From: CAZGAH01 sp964523295
GTDB taxonomy: Bacteria; Desulfobacterota; Desulfovibrionia; Desulfovibrionales; Desulfovibrionaceae
Assembly (NCBI GenBank): GCA_964523295.1
Contig: CAZGAH010000002.1
Location: 1-64,000, forward strand
Length of the DNA stretch: 64,000 nt
Direction: 5' to 3'
Part shown: one piece after another, positions 8,643-17,426 of the stretch
Numbering within the stretch: the first letter of the stretch is position 1
How the letters are laid out: the number at the start of each line of letters is the position of its first letter
Translations under genes and position numbers: made by a program
Notes under the pieces: generated by a model
Told to the model about the DNA's origin: nothing
Seen by the model: only the letters and a program-made list of their open reading frames with translations
The model's database searches: none

Positions 8643-9585
8643 TCAGCGCAGGACAAAATTCTCCGCCAGCCCGCTGCAGTGCAGCCGCGAGCGGTAGGTG
8701 GGGCTGTATTCCAGGCGTTTGCGGACGCAGGCGACCTGGCCTTGCCTGAAGATGACCCAGACCCCGCCGTACTCGTACCCTGTGTAGAGTTCGTTGCTGT
8801 CGCGGAGAAAGGGCTCGCCAGCGAGTTGCTCAACCTCGGCGACGCTCATGCCCTTGGCGAGCAGATAGGCGGCCTTGCGGCGGGCCTCGGTGCGCTTGCG
8901 CTCCAGGCGAAGGCTTTCCAGGACCGGGTCCTGGGCGACGGCAGCCGGCCCCGGTGCGGTTGCGCTCGTGGCCGCCTCGGGTGCAAGNNNNNNNNNNCGC
9001 TGGCTGCGTCTCCGCGGCAGCAGCGGGTCCACTGGAGGGGGCGGCAGCGGACGGAAGCGCTTCCTGGCCGGGCGAGCCAGGGGCGGCTTCGCCGGGCGGC
9101 GGGGATAGGGGAGCGGACGGTCCCGTTTGTGCGCGATGCTGTGCCGCGAGCGCGCGTGTCGTCTTGCGCTCGGCATCGAGCAAGGCCAGCCGCTCCTTGA
9201 CTTCGTCGGCGTCGATGAGCGCGCGCGCCGTGATGCTGAGGATGATGGCGTCGCCGGACATGCGTACGTTTTCGCTGAGCACTTCGAGTTTAAGCACGGC
9301 GGCGGCGAATGACAAAATTTCGTCGCTGCTGAACTGGAAATTCTCACTGCGGCTGAGCACCTCGACGTAGGCGCCGGCCTGTTCCGCGGCCTTGCGCTTG
9401 ATTTCGTTGAGGCAGTTGACGCGGGCCTGGCTCTTGGACTCGTTGTCGCCCATGGCGTAGCTGTGGGTCAGCTCCAGGGACTGCACCTCGGCCCGCACCG
9501 TCGCCGGGCGCCCGGACAGGAGCGCGGCGAGCAGCACGGCCAGGATGAGCAGCGACCGGGCGAAAAGAGAGCAGCGGTATGTCAT
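8643..9585 (-). CDS. Secreted hypothetical protein with Pro/Ala-rich linker
   Basis: About 313 residues with a 10-N gap at 8988-8997 inside the linker, so the frame on either side does not join. It starts with a clear signal peptide (SLLILAVLLAALLSGRPATVRA). Residues about 30-140 form a domain with a LELTHSYAMGDNESKSQAR segment, resembling periplasmic surface-exposed domains whose function is not established. A Pro/Ala/Ser-rich linker follows, then a C-terminal part containing KRTEARRKAAYLLAKGMSVAEVEQLAG. The ATG at 9585 has a GGAGG ribosome site. Predicted location is the periplasm or envelope. Function unknown. Confidence 0.7.
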
Positions 9586-9665
9586 GAGGCCTCCGGGGAA
9601 TACCTGCCGGAGTTGATACAAAAATCGGGCCAAAACAGCGATTGGCTGCGGGGGATACGGTCGGC

Positions 9666-9984
9666 TCAGAGATACAGTTCGGTGTCGTGCGCGATGGCGA
9701 GACACTCCAGCCCGGGAGCCTGGCCGGCGGCTATCCGGCGGCAGTCTTCGAGAATGGCGTCGACGTCGTCGTCCGGGCGATCCTGGTTGTGGTGAAACAG
9801 CCCGAAGCGTCGGACCCGGGCGTCGATGGCGAGGCCGAGCGCGTCGCTGTAGGTGGAGTGCCCCCAGCCTTTGACCTGAGGGTATTCCTCGGGCGTATAT
9901 TCGGCGTCGTGGATGAGCAGGTCGGCGCCGCGGCAGAACTCGACATATTCGTCGTAGGAGCGGCTGCCGCGATGGCGGTGCCGC
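9666..9984 (-). CDS. MBL-fold metallohydrolase, second tandem copy (C-terminal part only)
   Basis: About 106 C-terminal residues of a metallo-beta-lactamase-fold protein, lying beyond a 10-N gap at 9985-9994. LLIHDAEYTPEEY, GWGHSTYSDALGLA and FGLFHHNQDRPDDDV nearly repeat the end of the copy at 9995-10787 (LLIHDAEYTDEDY, WGHSRYTDALRLA, FGLFHHNQERSDGQV). The His and Asp in LLIHDAE are metal ligands. This is the tail of a second, paralogous gene whose first part is missing from the assembly, or a copy collapsed at the gap. Confidence 0.75.
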
Positions 9985-9994
9985 NNNNNNNNNN

Positions 9995-10787
9995 TCGCCC
10001 CCTGTTCGGCAACGATCTTCCGGCAGTCATCCACCATGGCCTCCACCTGGCCATCGGACCGCTCCTGGTTATGATGAAAAAGTCCAAACTTCTTCACGCT
10101 TCCTTCCAGGGCCAGCCTGAGGGCATCTGTGTAACGGGAGTGCCCCCAAGTCCGCTGATAATCTTCATCCGTATATTCGGCATCATGTATGAGAAGGTCG
10201 GTATCTTTCGAAAAGGCCAGGTAATCCTCGTACTTGAGGCCTCCTTCATGCTGATAAGACAATTCGTTGTCGGTGAGAAAGACGAACGAACGGCCCTTGT
10301 GGCAAAATTTGTAGCCCATGCCCAGGTTGGGATGACTCAGGGGGATGGACCAGACGTCGAGACCGGCGACCGAAAGCGGATCCGGCCCGAGGCAGGAGGG
10401 CTGGTAGCGGATGTTGGCCTGAATGGCCTCGTAGGGAACAGGAAAAAACGGCGTGGACATGGTGCGCGAAAGCAGGGTCTGCATGTTGCCCTGTTCCATG
10501 GGGCAGCCGTAGATGAGCAGCGAGGCGTCCTTGTTGTAGACGGGCTTGAAAAAGGGAAAGCCGAGGATATGGTCCCAGTGGGCATGGGTGAAGAACATGA
10601 CCACGTCGAGGCAGCCCCGCTCGATGAGCGCCTTGCCAAGGCGGCGAATGCCGGTGCCAGCGTCGACGATGACGGATCCGCCATCATTGGCGCAGATTTC
10701 CAGGCAGGTCGTATCCCCGCCGTAGCGATTGTATTGCGGCCCTGAGACAGGTATCGAACCGCGGGAGCCCCAACTGCGGATGATCAT
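9995..10787 (-). CDS. MBL-fold metallohydrolase, first tandem copy (3' end lost in gap)
   Basis: 264 residues before a 10-N gap removes the C-terminus. Related to the PhnP/ribonuclease Z-like branch of metallo-beta-lactamase-fold proteins. It starts MIIRSWGSRGSIPVSG with the metal motif HAHWDHILGFPFF near residue 58 and LLIHDAEYTDEDY near residue 192. In Desulfovibrio such proteins often lie beside cyclic-nucleotide-binding genes, as here. The ATG at 10787 has AGGAG upstream. A terminator lies between it and the upstream gene, so it probably has its own promoter. Substrate unknown. Confidence 0.85.
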
Positions 10788-10870
10788 AATCACTCCTGCC
10801 AAAGGCCGGGAGCAGCGTCGTTCCCGGAGCGTTTTGCCCCCTCTACAGTGAAATTCCGGTCACGGCAATG

Positions 10871-10910
10871 AAAAAAAGCCGCCCGGCGAACAGATGATCG
10901 CCGGATGCGG
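10871..10910 (-). terminator. Intrinsic terminator after the channel operon
   Basis: On the minus strand a stem CCGC-AT-CCGGCGA pairs with TCGCCGG-GCGG across an 8-base loop and is followed by CTTTTTTT. It lies 31 bases after the stop of the cyclic-nucleotide-binding gene. Confidence 0.8.
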
Positions 10911-10941
10911 ATCATACCCTGAGATAAATAAACCCCGAACC

Positions 10942-11457
10942 CTATCGCTGCTGGCTCAGAGCCAAAGCCAACGCGGTCGTCAGCTTGATAAGCTCCTTGT
11001 TGCTGCGGCGGATGTTGCCGGTGAGCCGGCGGCCCAGCGCGACGAGCAGGTGGCAGCCCAGGCGGGGCTGCTTTTCGATGAGCTCGAAAAACCGCTCCTG
11101 CGTGGTCATGAAAAAGGTGCAGGGAACGAGCGTCTCGACCGAGGCCGAGCGTACGTCCTTGTCGAGCAGGGCCATTTCGCCGAAAATGGGGAAGGAGGCC
11201 TCGTCGAGCGTGGCCAGAACTTTGCGCGGGTCCTCCAACTCGACGATCGGCAGGGACATGCCCTTGACGATCATGGCCTTGGTAATGCGCACGCGCCCCT
11301 TGATCAGGATGTACATGGCGTCGCCGCTCTCCCCCTCGCGCAGCACGTACTCACGGGCCGGCGTCTCGATCGTAGAGAAGATGGGTTTGATGGTCTCGAT
11401 TTCCTCGGCGGTCAACCCGGCGAACAGCGAGATGTTAGTCCAGGGAAACGCTTTCAT
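10942..11457 (-). CDS. Stand-alone cyclic-nucleotide-binding domain protein
   Basis: 171 residues: a single CNB (Crp-like sensory) domain with no DNA-binding helix-turn-helix. The phosphate-binding cassette region reads FPIFGEMALLDKDVRSASVE, close to the FGExALLxxxxRxAxV signature, so cAMP or cGMP binding is plausible. A C-terminal helix of about 35 residues follows. Its start (ATG 11457) lies inside the end of the K+ channel gene by about 20 bases, so it is translationally coupled. This suggests it gates or tunes the channel as a separate subunit. That role is inferred from the gene order. Confidence 0.85.
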   Translation of the reverse strand: MKAFPWTNISLFAGLTAEEIETIKPIFSTIETPAREYVLREGESGDAMYILIKGRVRITKAMIVKGMSLPIVELEDPRKVLATLDEASFPIFGEMALLDKDVRSASVETLVPCTFFMTTQERFFELIEKQPRLGCHLLVALGRRLTGNIRRSNKELIKLTTALALALSQQR

Positions 11458-12667
11458 GCCTGGCCGGTCCTGGTTCGAGGTAGAGAATGGCGTCATAGTG
11501 CTCGAGGGGCTGGTCGAGATGCGGATTGACCAGGACCTGTGGGCCTTGCTGGCCAAATTCCATGCCCCGGCCTGTCATTTCGAACAGTTCGAGGATGAAC
11601 TTGTCCAGGGCCTGGCCCTCGTCGAGCATGTCCTTGAGGGTCAGCTTCTTGGATTCCCGGCACAGGGCCAAGGGCAGATTGCCCGTCTGGCTCTGCTCCT
11701 GGCGGGTAAAGTCGCCCCAAAGCATGGCCCTTTCGTCGTCGCCAAGCTGGCGGAAATGGAGCGAACGCCGGCCGCCTATGCCGAGCATGCTCTGGAAAAA
11801 GGGCCAGACCGACGGCGCCGCGCCCATCATGCCCAGGATGTTGCTGGAGACCTCGCCGCGAGGGAGCAGTTCGTTGACCCCGGCGCGCAGCAGGTGTTCC
11901 CGGTTCTGGGGCAGGATGACCTCGCCTAACAGGGGCACCTTGGGCGCCTGGCTGCGTACCGTCAGGGCGGAGTAGATGGACTGCTGGTCCGCATCCTTCG
12001 GATCCAGGCCGGCCTGGCAGAGGATGAACACGGCCTGCGCCGTATTCGGAGAGGCCTTGCTGACGACGTTCTTTTGCGTCGGATTGCCCACAACGAAGTG
12101 GAGGCGCTTGCCCAGATCGAGTTCGAAGGCGATTTCGTTGCGGGTCTCTTCGTTCAGCTCGTTCACCAGGACCAGGTCGGCCCCGCCCGCGTCCAGATTG
12201 GCCATGAGCGAGCGGATCAGGCCCGGGGCGTAGGCATTCCAGCCGATCAGCACGAAATGTTTGGTCAGGCGCACCTGCAGCATTCCTTTGCGTTTTTTGA
12301 CGTTTCGTTCCACGAGCAGCGACGCCAGATTGCCGGACAGCGTCGAAACCAGCCCGATGCCCGAGAGCATGACCAGCATCCCCAGCACCCGCCCGGGCAC
12401 CGACGTGGGCACCATATCGCCGTAGCCAACGGTCGTGACCGTGACGACCGACCAGTACAGCGCGCCGATCAGGTCCGCCTGGCCTTTGGGCCGTAGTTCG
12501 AGGTGATAGAAGCACAGGCTCGAAACCACGAGGATCACGCTCGTTCCCACTACGAGCTTGCCAAAGGTGCTGCGCAAGGCCAGGGTCAGCAGGGCATGTC
12601 CCCGCTGTACGAAACGCATCAGCTGGCTGCGCAGGCCCGGAAGCGAGGGCGAGCAGGCGGGACTCAT
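11435..12667 (-). CDS. Two-TM potassium channel with RCK-like cytoplasmic domain
   Basis: 410 residues. After a basic N-terminus there is TM1 (LVVGTSVILVVSSLCFYHLE), a pore helix with the K+ selectivity filter TVTTVGYGD near residue 81, and TM2. From about residue 135 a Rossmann-like regulatory domain follows (HFVLIGWNAYAPGLIRSL, LVLVNELNEE), as in RCK/TrkA-N-gated channels. The start overlaps the upstream gene's stop (ATGA, 12664-12667), and its end overlaps the CNB gene. The filter is canonical, so K+ selectivity is well supported; the gating ligand is not. Confidence 0.9.
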   Translation of the reverse strand: MSPACSPSLPGLRSQLMRFVQRGHALLTLALRSTFGKLVVGTSVILVVSSLCFYHLELRPKGQADLIGALYWSVVTVTTVGYGDMVPTSVPGRVLGMLVMLSGIGLVSTLSGNLASLLVERNVKKRKGMLQVRLTKHFVLIGWNAYAPGLIRSLMANLDAGGADLVLVNELNEETRNEIAFELDLGKRLHFVVGNPTQKNVVSKASPNTAQAVFILCQAGLDPKDADQQSIYSALTVRSQAPKVPLLGEVILPQNREHLLRAGVNELLPRGEVSSNILGMMGAAPSVWPFFQSMLGIGGRRSLHFRQLGDDERAMLWGDFTRQEQSQTGNLPLALCRESKKLTLKDMLDEGQALDKFILELFEMTGRGMEFGQQGPQVLVNPHLDQPLEHYDAILYLEPGPARHESVSLD

Positions 12668-13473
12668 GAACCGGCGGCCGGAAGAGGGGGCCGCGATGCG
12701 GCGTCGGCGGGGGGCTCGCGCAGGGCCTGGGCCACGGCCTTGGCCGTTTCCAGCAGGCCGGCATGATCGGGCTGGATGCCCAGTCCGGCCTCGATCGCGC
12801 GCTTTGCCTCCAGCAGCCAACCGCCCTGCCGCAAGCTTTGGGCGGCAAGATGGTACATGGTTTCCGGACAGTCGCCGTAAATACCCGCTACAAGCTGCGC
12901 GAAACGCTCGTCGAATACCGTGCGCACCAGATCGCTACGCATGAAAAGAAAGCGCGCCAGCAGCGGATTGTCGGCGTAGCGCGCGTAATAGACCGGAAAC
13001 ATGGCCTGACATTGGGTCATGATGAAGCGGATGCGTCGGATTTCCCGTTCGATACTCTCGCGCGTCTGCAGCAGCACCAGGGTCAGCTCGGTACAAAAGG
13101 TACGCTCCATTTCGGGCATGGGCTCTTCTTCGAGGGCACGGAACCAGGGGCCGTAATTTTGCAGCTGATGCGCATCTTCCTTGAGCTTCAGGGTCTCGTG
13201 AAAGATGTAGCCCAGGGCCCAGTCCAGAAAGCGACCGATCAGGCGCTCGTCGCCCTTGAGCCGGAAGAGGTGGTGCGCCGTGTCCTTGAGCCGCCAGAGC
13301 AGGCCCTTGTTCATCTCCTCGCCGGTCAGGTCCTGAAGCTCGTCGAAGCTGATAGCCCCGGACCGGTCGTACTCCCTGAACTGCTTTTCCAGCTCGCGAG
13401 TGGCCAGGCAATAATCACGCAATACGTCGCGCGCGAATTCCTGACTTTTCCCTCTGATCCACGTCTTTGACAT
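12664..13473 (-). CDS. Hypothetical helical protein with TPR-like end
   Basis: 269 residues, soluble and mostly helical; family not recognised. An internal stretch (FCTELTLVLLQTRESIEREIRRIRFIMTQC) is strongly helical. The last 60 residues (MYHLAAQSLRQGGWLLEAKRAIEAGLGIQPDHAGLLETAK) look like one or two tetratricopeptide repeats, suggesting protein contacts. It is the first gene of a three-gene operon with the K+ channel and the CNB protein, sharing an ATGA overlap with the channel. It may be a channel partner, but nothing in the sequence proves this. Confidence 0.75.
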   Translation of the reverse strand: MSKTWIRGKSQEFARDVLRDYCLATRELEKQFREYDRSGAISFDELQDLTGEEMNKGLLWRLKDTAHHLFRLKGDERLIGRFLDWALGYIFHETLKLKEDAHQLQNYGPWFRALEEEPMPEMERTFCTELTLVLLQTRESIEREIRRIRFIMTQCQAMFPVYYARYADNPLLARFLFMRSDLVRTVFDERFAQLVAGIYGDCPETMYHLAAQSLRQGGWLLEAKRAIEAGLGIQPDHAGLLETAKAVAQALREPPADAASRPPLPAAGS

Positions 13474-13548
13474 GCCGAACCTGTCCTGCTGCTGTTTCGG
13501 AATCTGTATACCCGGGGCAGGGAAAAATCAAAGCCCCCGTCGTGCGCC

Positions 13549-14046
13549 TCAGTTCAGCCGGCCTTTCCCCACGGCGACCCGATACTGCGCGGCCTTGCGC
13601 TCCGCGGTAAGACGCGCGTGCGCGTCGATGCTGCCCAGCTGGCTCCAGACATAGGCGGCCAGGGTTTCGTCCACGCCATCCTGCCCGAAACCGGCCAGGT
13701 CCTCGGCGATCTGCCGCTCCATGCGCGCCGACTCCAGAAACATGATATAGGCCAGCACCAGCGCGGCGTCGTTGTCCTGGGCGCCGTCGCAGAACAGCTC
13801 GATCTGCTCCAGCGGCACGGTCTCGAAGAGCCGGTCGGCGAACATGTCTATCCACCTGGCATACAGCTGCGGGAGCAGCGGCGGCGCCGTCGCGGCGATC
13901 ACTCCCGCCGCCTCGGCCGCGAGGTCCGGCCTCGTGACTGCCAGAAATTCCCGGATGGCCTCCTGGCGCAGGCTGTCGCTTCTGGATACCTGACGGGTGA
14001 TGACCGTAGTGATGTGCTGCCGCAGGGCAGCGATGTCGCGTGGCAT
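13549..14046 (-). CDS. Hypothetical protein
   Basis: 165 residues, helical, no signal peptide or membrane segment, family not recognised. Its N-terminal half has an IREFLAVTRPDLAAEAAGVIA segment and its middle an LPQLYARWIDMFADRLFETVP segment, both amphipathic. It starts at the ATG 14046, 70 bases after the glycosyltransferase, and stops 75 bases before the channel operon. Codon usage matches its GC-rich neighbours. No function can be assigned. Confidence 0.65.
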   Translation of the reverse strand: MPRDIAALRQHITTVITRQVSRSDSLRQEAIREFLAVTRPDLAAEAAGVIAATAPPLLPQLYARWIDMFADRLFETVPLEQIELFCDGAQDNDAALVLAYIMFLESARMERQIAEDLAGFGQDGVDETLAAYVWSQLGSIDAHARLTAERKAAQYRVAVGKGRLN

Positions 14047-14116
14047 GGGCGGATGGTACTCCTCGCGGGCTTGAGTGTTTCGTCGTGGCGGCGCCTCGGG
14101 CCGGACGCGGCGTCCT

Positions 14117-15115
14117 TCAGACCGTTTCCCCCTGACGGTGTGGCGGAGGAACGAGATGGCGGTCGTCCATGTAGCGCCAGAAAGGGCACGTGGCGCGCGT
14201 CCGTCCGGGCTTGAGCAGGCGCAGGGGAAACAACACTGGAAACGAGGCCAGCCCGATGCCCAGGCCGAGCAGGATGCAGGCGGCATATCCGAAACGCCCG
14301 TGCACGGCCTGCCAGGCGGCGATGAGCAGCCGAAAGGGCGCGCACAGCGCAAACGACCGCAGAATCTGGAATGGAGGAAAATTGCGCAATACGACCCAAT
14401 AGCTGTTGCGTTCGCAGAAAAAAATCTTGCGGAGCGGAATCCTGGTCTCGGCAGACGCTCCGAACTTGTGCCAGACCAGGGCCTCGGGCACCAGGTAGAG
14501 GTCCCAGCCCGCACTGCGCAAGCGTAAGGACAGGTCCACGTCCTCGGAGTACATCGTAAAGGCCTCGCAGAAGCCCCCGGTCCGGGCCAGGGCCGCAGGA
14601 CGGACGAACATGGCGCCGCCGGTGACGCCCAGCACCTGCGCGGGCGAGGCCTCGGTACGCGGACGCATGAACTTGTCGTCCCAGGTCTTGCCCGAGAGCG
14701 TACACCGACAACCGGCCGAATTGATCAGGTCGGGCCGCTCCATGAACAGCAACAGCGGCTGGCAGGCGCCTGCCGTCGGCGTCCGCTCCATGAACGCGAC
14801 CAGCCGCTCCACGCAGTCGGGCGCCACCGTGGTGTCGTTGTTGAGCACAAAAAGATAATCGGGCGCCTGTCCGAGCGCGTGCTCGATTCCCCGGTTGTTG
14901 CCCTTGCAGAAATAGAGATTGCGGCCGTTGTCCAGTGTCTCCACCGTGGGATAGTCCGAGCGGACCAGGTCCAGGGAGCCGTCCGTGGAGCCGTTGTCCA
15001 CAACCAGAATCCGCAATGCGTGGTGCGTGCTCCGCAAAAGCGAATCGAGGCAGGGTGCGAGAAACGCGCGCCCGTTGTAGTTGAGTATGATAACGGTGAC
15101 CGAGGGATTGGGCAT
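14117..15115 (-). CDS. Family 2 (GT-A) glycosyltransferase, membrane-associated
   Basis: 332 residues. A GT-A fold begins at once (SVTVIILNYNGRAFLAPCLDSL), with ILVVDNGSTDGS, the metal-binding region VLNNDTTVAPD near residue 90, a FVRPAAL segment and the acceptor/base motif YSEDVDLSLRLRSAGWDL near residue 200. The C-terminal 90 residues contain hydrophobic stretches (LLIAAWQAVHGRFGYAACILLGLGIGLASFPVLF) that probably anchor it in the inner membrane. It resembles rhamnosyl- or dTDP-sugar transferases of surface polysaccharide synthesis, but donor and acceptor are not identifiable. It stands alone, not in a polysaccharide cluster. Confidence 0.9.
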   Translation of the reverse strand: MPNPSVTVIILNYNGRAFLAPCLDSLLRSTHHALRILVVDNGSTDGSLDLVRSDYPTVETLDNGRNLYFCKGNNRGIEHALGQAPDYLFVLNNDTTVAPDCVERLVAFMERTPTAGACQPLLLFMERPDLINSAGCRCTLSGKTWDDKFMRPRTEASPAQVLGVTGGAMFVRPAALARTGGFCEAFTMYSEDVDLSLRLRSAGWDLYLVPEALVWHKFGASAETRIPLRKIFFCERNSYWVVLRNFPPFQILRSFALCAPFRLLIAAWQAVHGRFGYAACILLGLGIGLASFPVLFPLRLLKPGRTRATCPFWRYMDDRHLVPPPHRQGETV

Positions 15116-15177
15116 GGTCCGGCACAGGTCCGGACCTCCGCGCAGGAGGCCAGGAACAATGGTTGCAGGTCGACAGG

Positions 15178-15567
15178 TTACTGCTTGGCCGGTCCGTCGC
15201 TGGCGCTCTCGCCTGCCCCGGCACTGGATCCGGCGTCGGAACCACCGCCCCGACCGCTGTTCCATCCGGGCACGGTAAGCTCCTTGTATAACGGCTCGCT
15301 CGCGACAGGCCTGGATGTGGAAAATTTATCCGCCGGAATAACCTTGGAAGCGGCCTGCGCTTGCAAGGTCCGATCCATACGCTGTGGCGCGCAATAGTAG
15401 GAGTTACGCACGTATTCGACGGAGAACTCGTCGATAGCCAGCAGCCGTTGGATGTCGCATTGCAGGGTCTTGTCGCAATCAATGCGATTGGTGCCCACGC
15501 AGTTCGCGCAACACCCCTGAAGCAGGGCAATGAAGGCCAGACAGAGCAGGCAGAGCAACGTTTTCAT
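15178..15567 (-). CDS. Small Cys-rich lipoprotein
   Basis: 129 residues with a lipoprotein signal (LLCLLCLAFIALLQGCC), so probably anchored in the envelope. The mature part has further Cys (ANCVGTNRIDCDKTLQC, YYCAPQ), then a low-complexity Gly/Ser/Ala tail. Family not recognised. The ATG at 15567 is supported by the immediate signal peptide; longer upstream starts lack one. It precedes the glycosyltransferase by 62 bases on the same strand. Confidence 0.7.
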   Translation of the reverse strand: MKTLLCLLCLAFIALLQGCCANCVGTNRIDCDKTLQCDIQRLLAIDEFSVEYVRNSYYCAPQRMDRTLQAQAASKVIPADKFSTSRPVASEPLYKELTVPGWNSGRGGGSDAGSSAGAGESASDGPAKQ

Positions 15568-15770
15568 GACCGTGACCTCATTCCGGGCAAGCCGCCCCCC
15601 GGAACCTTCCCTCCCGAGCGGCGAGGATTCCAGCTGTGGCGCATGGTTGCAGACGTATTGCATCCAGTTTTTACCAGACGGCGCGCGCGCTGTAAAGGCG
15701 TTTTCCGAGCCGTGTCAGGGCCACGCCCCAGACATTTGCCTGCGACGGCCGGTATTGCCCAGGATAGCCG

Positions 15771-15843
15771 CTCTTGTGCAGTCCCCTGAAACAATGGAAC
15801 AGTGTTTCAGGGCAGAGCCTTGTCTCAAGGCGAAACTGCGCTA
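15771..15843 (+). repeat. Dispersed palindromic repeat, copy 1
   Basis: About 73 bases shared with copies at 54931-55004 and 36432-36498. It contains two hairpins: CCCTGAAACA/TGTTTCAGGG around a 9-base loop, and GCCTTG/CAAGGC around TCT. Its last three bases are the stop codon of the minus-strand gene at 15841, so it abuts that gene exactly. Possibly a REP/BIME- or MITE-like element. Confidence 0.75.
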
Positions 15844-16818
15844 ACGATGCCAAAACCAGATCGAGGCCTTGTTTCCTGCCGGCGTACCCGCGGCCAGGGC
15901 CTCGAAGGCGGTTGCTGCCTCGGAGGCGCGGCCGGAGCTGGCCTGGTTGAAACAGCTTTCGGCGTCCTTGTTCGCACGGTCGAAGGCCAGGATGTGGATG
16001 CGTTCCTTGCCGGTGTTGTCGTCGAGGAAAAAGAAGTCCTTGTCCGGAAATCGCAGCCCGCTACCGGCGGAAAGGGGGTTGTTCCGGGAGGAGAATTCGG
16101 GGTTGGGAAAGATGGGGTACAGATCGCCACGGGAATCTATCTGCGCAATATACACGTGCAGCGGCCGCGGAACATCGACGGTCAGATAGTACGACTCGTC
16201 CGCGGTCAGCTCGTCTTCCGGGTTCAACGTGAAAACCAGCCCGCTTTTCGAGGCCAGATAAAACCGGGCCGCAAACTCATCCGCACGCCCGCCAGTCGCC
16301 CCGGCAACTACCGGCTTCTTCCCACCGTACGCTGCCTCGGCAAATCCCAGCATCATCTTGTCACTTTTCTTGGACAATTCGCCGAGGTCCTCGCTGGAAA
16401 GCAGGCTCTGGGCAAACAAAATTTGCCCCGAGGCCACGTCTACCAGGCGCGCCTCTACACGCATCTGCCCGTTGCGACCCTTGAATATCGTCCCCGAGAG
16501 CAGATAGTCAGCCCCGACCATGTTGCCGATAGACTGAGCCGCTGAGGTAAAGCTCGAATCCCGCGCGCCCATCGACTGTTCACTCATGATCTTCTCAAGC
16601 AGATGCCGCTCCACGACCTCGAAGCGCTTCCCGTTCACCGCGGCCGTGATGAGCATCTCGGCAATCTGCCGCCCCCAGCCCTCGTCCTTGGCGATGTCGT
16701 TGACCGGATCAAAGGCCACAATGGCAATCTTCATCGCCCCGGCCGCCTCGCACTCCTCACCGAGAGGAATGGACAAAATCAACAGCAGCAGCGGAAACAA
16801 CAACGCGATCCTGCACAT
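15841..16818 (-). CDS. Secreted CsgG-like / DUF4384 protein
   Basis: 325 residues with a signal peptide (ALLFPLLLLILSIPLGEECEA). Residues about 28-165 resemble the CsgG/FlgO-type domain (MKIAIVAFDPVND, RFEVVERHLLEKIMSEQ, ADYLLSGTIF, VDVASGQILFAQSL), found in envelope proteins of curli-type and related systems. The C-terminal half (SYYLTVDVPRPLHVYIAQIDSRGDLYPIFPN) matches the DUF4384 style. Start ATG 16818 has AAGGAG. Probably periplasmic; no substrate known. The stop codon is the edge of a dispersed repeat. Confidence 0.82.
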   Translation of the reverse strand: MCRIALLFPLLLLILSIPLGEECEAAGAMKIAIVAFDPVNDIAKDEGWGRQIAEMLITAAVNGKRFEVVERHLLEKIMSEQSMGARDSSFTSAAQSIGNMVGADYLLSGTIFKGRNGQMRVEARLVDVASGQILFAQSLLSSEDLGELSKKSDKMMLGFAEAAYGGKKPVVAGATGGRADEFAARFYLASKSGLVFTLNPEDELTADESYYLTVDVPRPLHVYIAQIDSRGDLYPIFPNPEFSSRNNPLSAGSGLRFPDKDFFFLDDNTGKERIHILAFDRANKDAESCFNQASSGRASEAATAFEALAAGTPAGNKASIWFWHR

Positions 16819-17426
16819 GTCACGCTCCTTTTCAAAATAGGACGACTGAATCCCATAACGGGAAGTAAAAACAAACAAAAACTCTTGTAATAATCATCAA
16901 AATATCTAGAAAGACTTTAACAAAAGCAAAGTGGAAAGTATTTGTTCATTAGCGAAAACGATCGACACTGTCAAGGTGTTTATTGTGAAGGCGAATACCG
17001 TACGAGTAAGAACACCGGACATTGCCGCGGCAGCTACGAACAAGATATCGGCAGCGATCTGTGTGACTTTAGTGCGGCACAGATTGTTTGAGCACCATAA
17101 TGCTCCTGGCATGAGATGGTTTGAAACAGGGTATAATCAGACAATTGCAAAACAATGCTCGCCACCATTCTCGAATACGCGAGCAACTCCTAACAAATCA
17201 AGGCAATAGCCGCTTGACTGCACGAATGCCCCGCTCTCGTCTTCCACTCCCTGAGGGACAAGCAGGAGGGTTGGAGGAAATGATATTGCTCCTATACCCC
17301 CCGGAAGTGTCCCCATCAGGCGTCGCCTTAAAGGCGCAGCTCATCGGGCTGCTTGTTCACGTCGAGAATCTGGATGACGACTCTTCAGGCGCTGCGAGAC
17401 CAAGGCCAAGAGTAAGGGTCAGGAGA
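16819..17426. other. 608-base gap without a supportable gene, AT-rich half
   Basis: The part from about 16,850 to 17,210 is clearly AT-richer than the flanks. Short open frames exist on both strands (for example 16931-17209) but I recognise no family, and none has both a good ribosome site and plausible composition. A small membrane-like frame at 16906-17112 minus is also unconvincing. The region may hold the promoter of the CsgG-like gene and the 3' end of the AI-2E operon. Confidence 0.4.

Noticed and set aside
16931..17209. 92-residue frame in the AT-rich gap
   Set aside because: No family match, weak start, overlaps an equally weak frame on the other strand.
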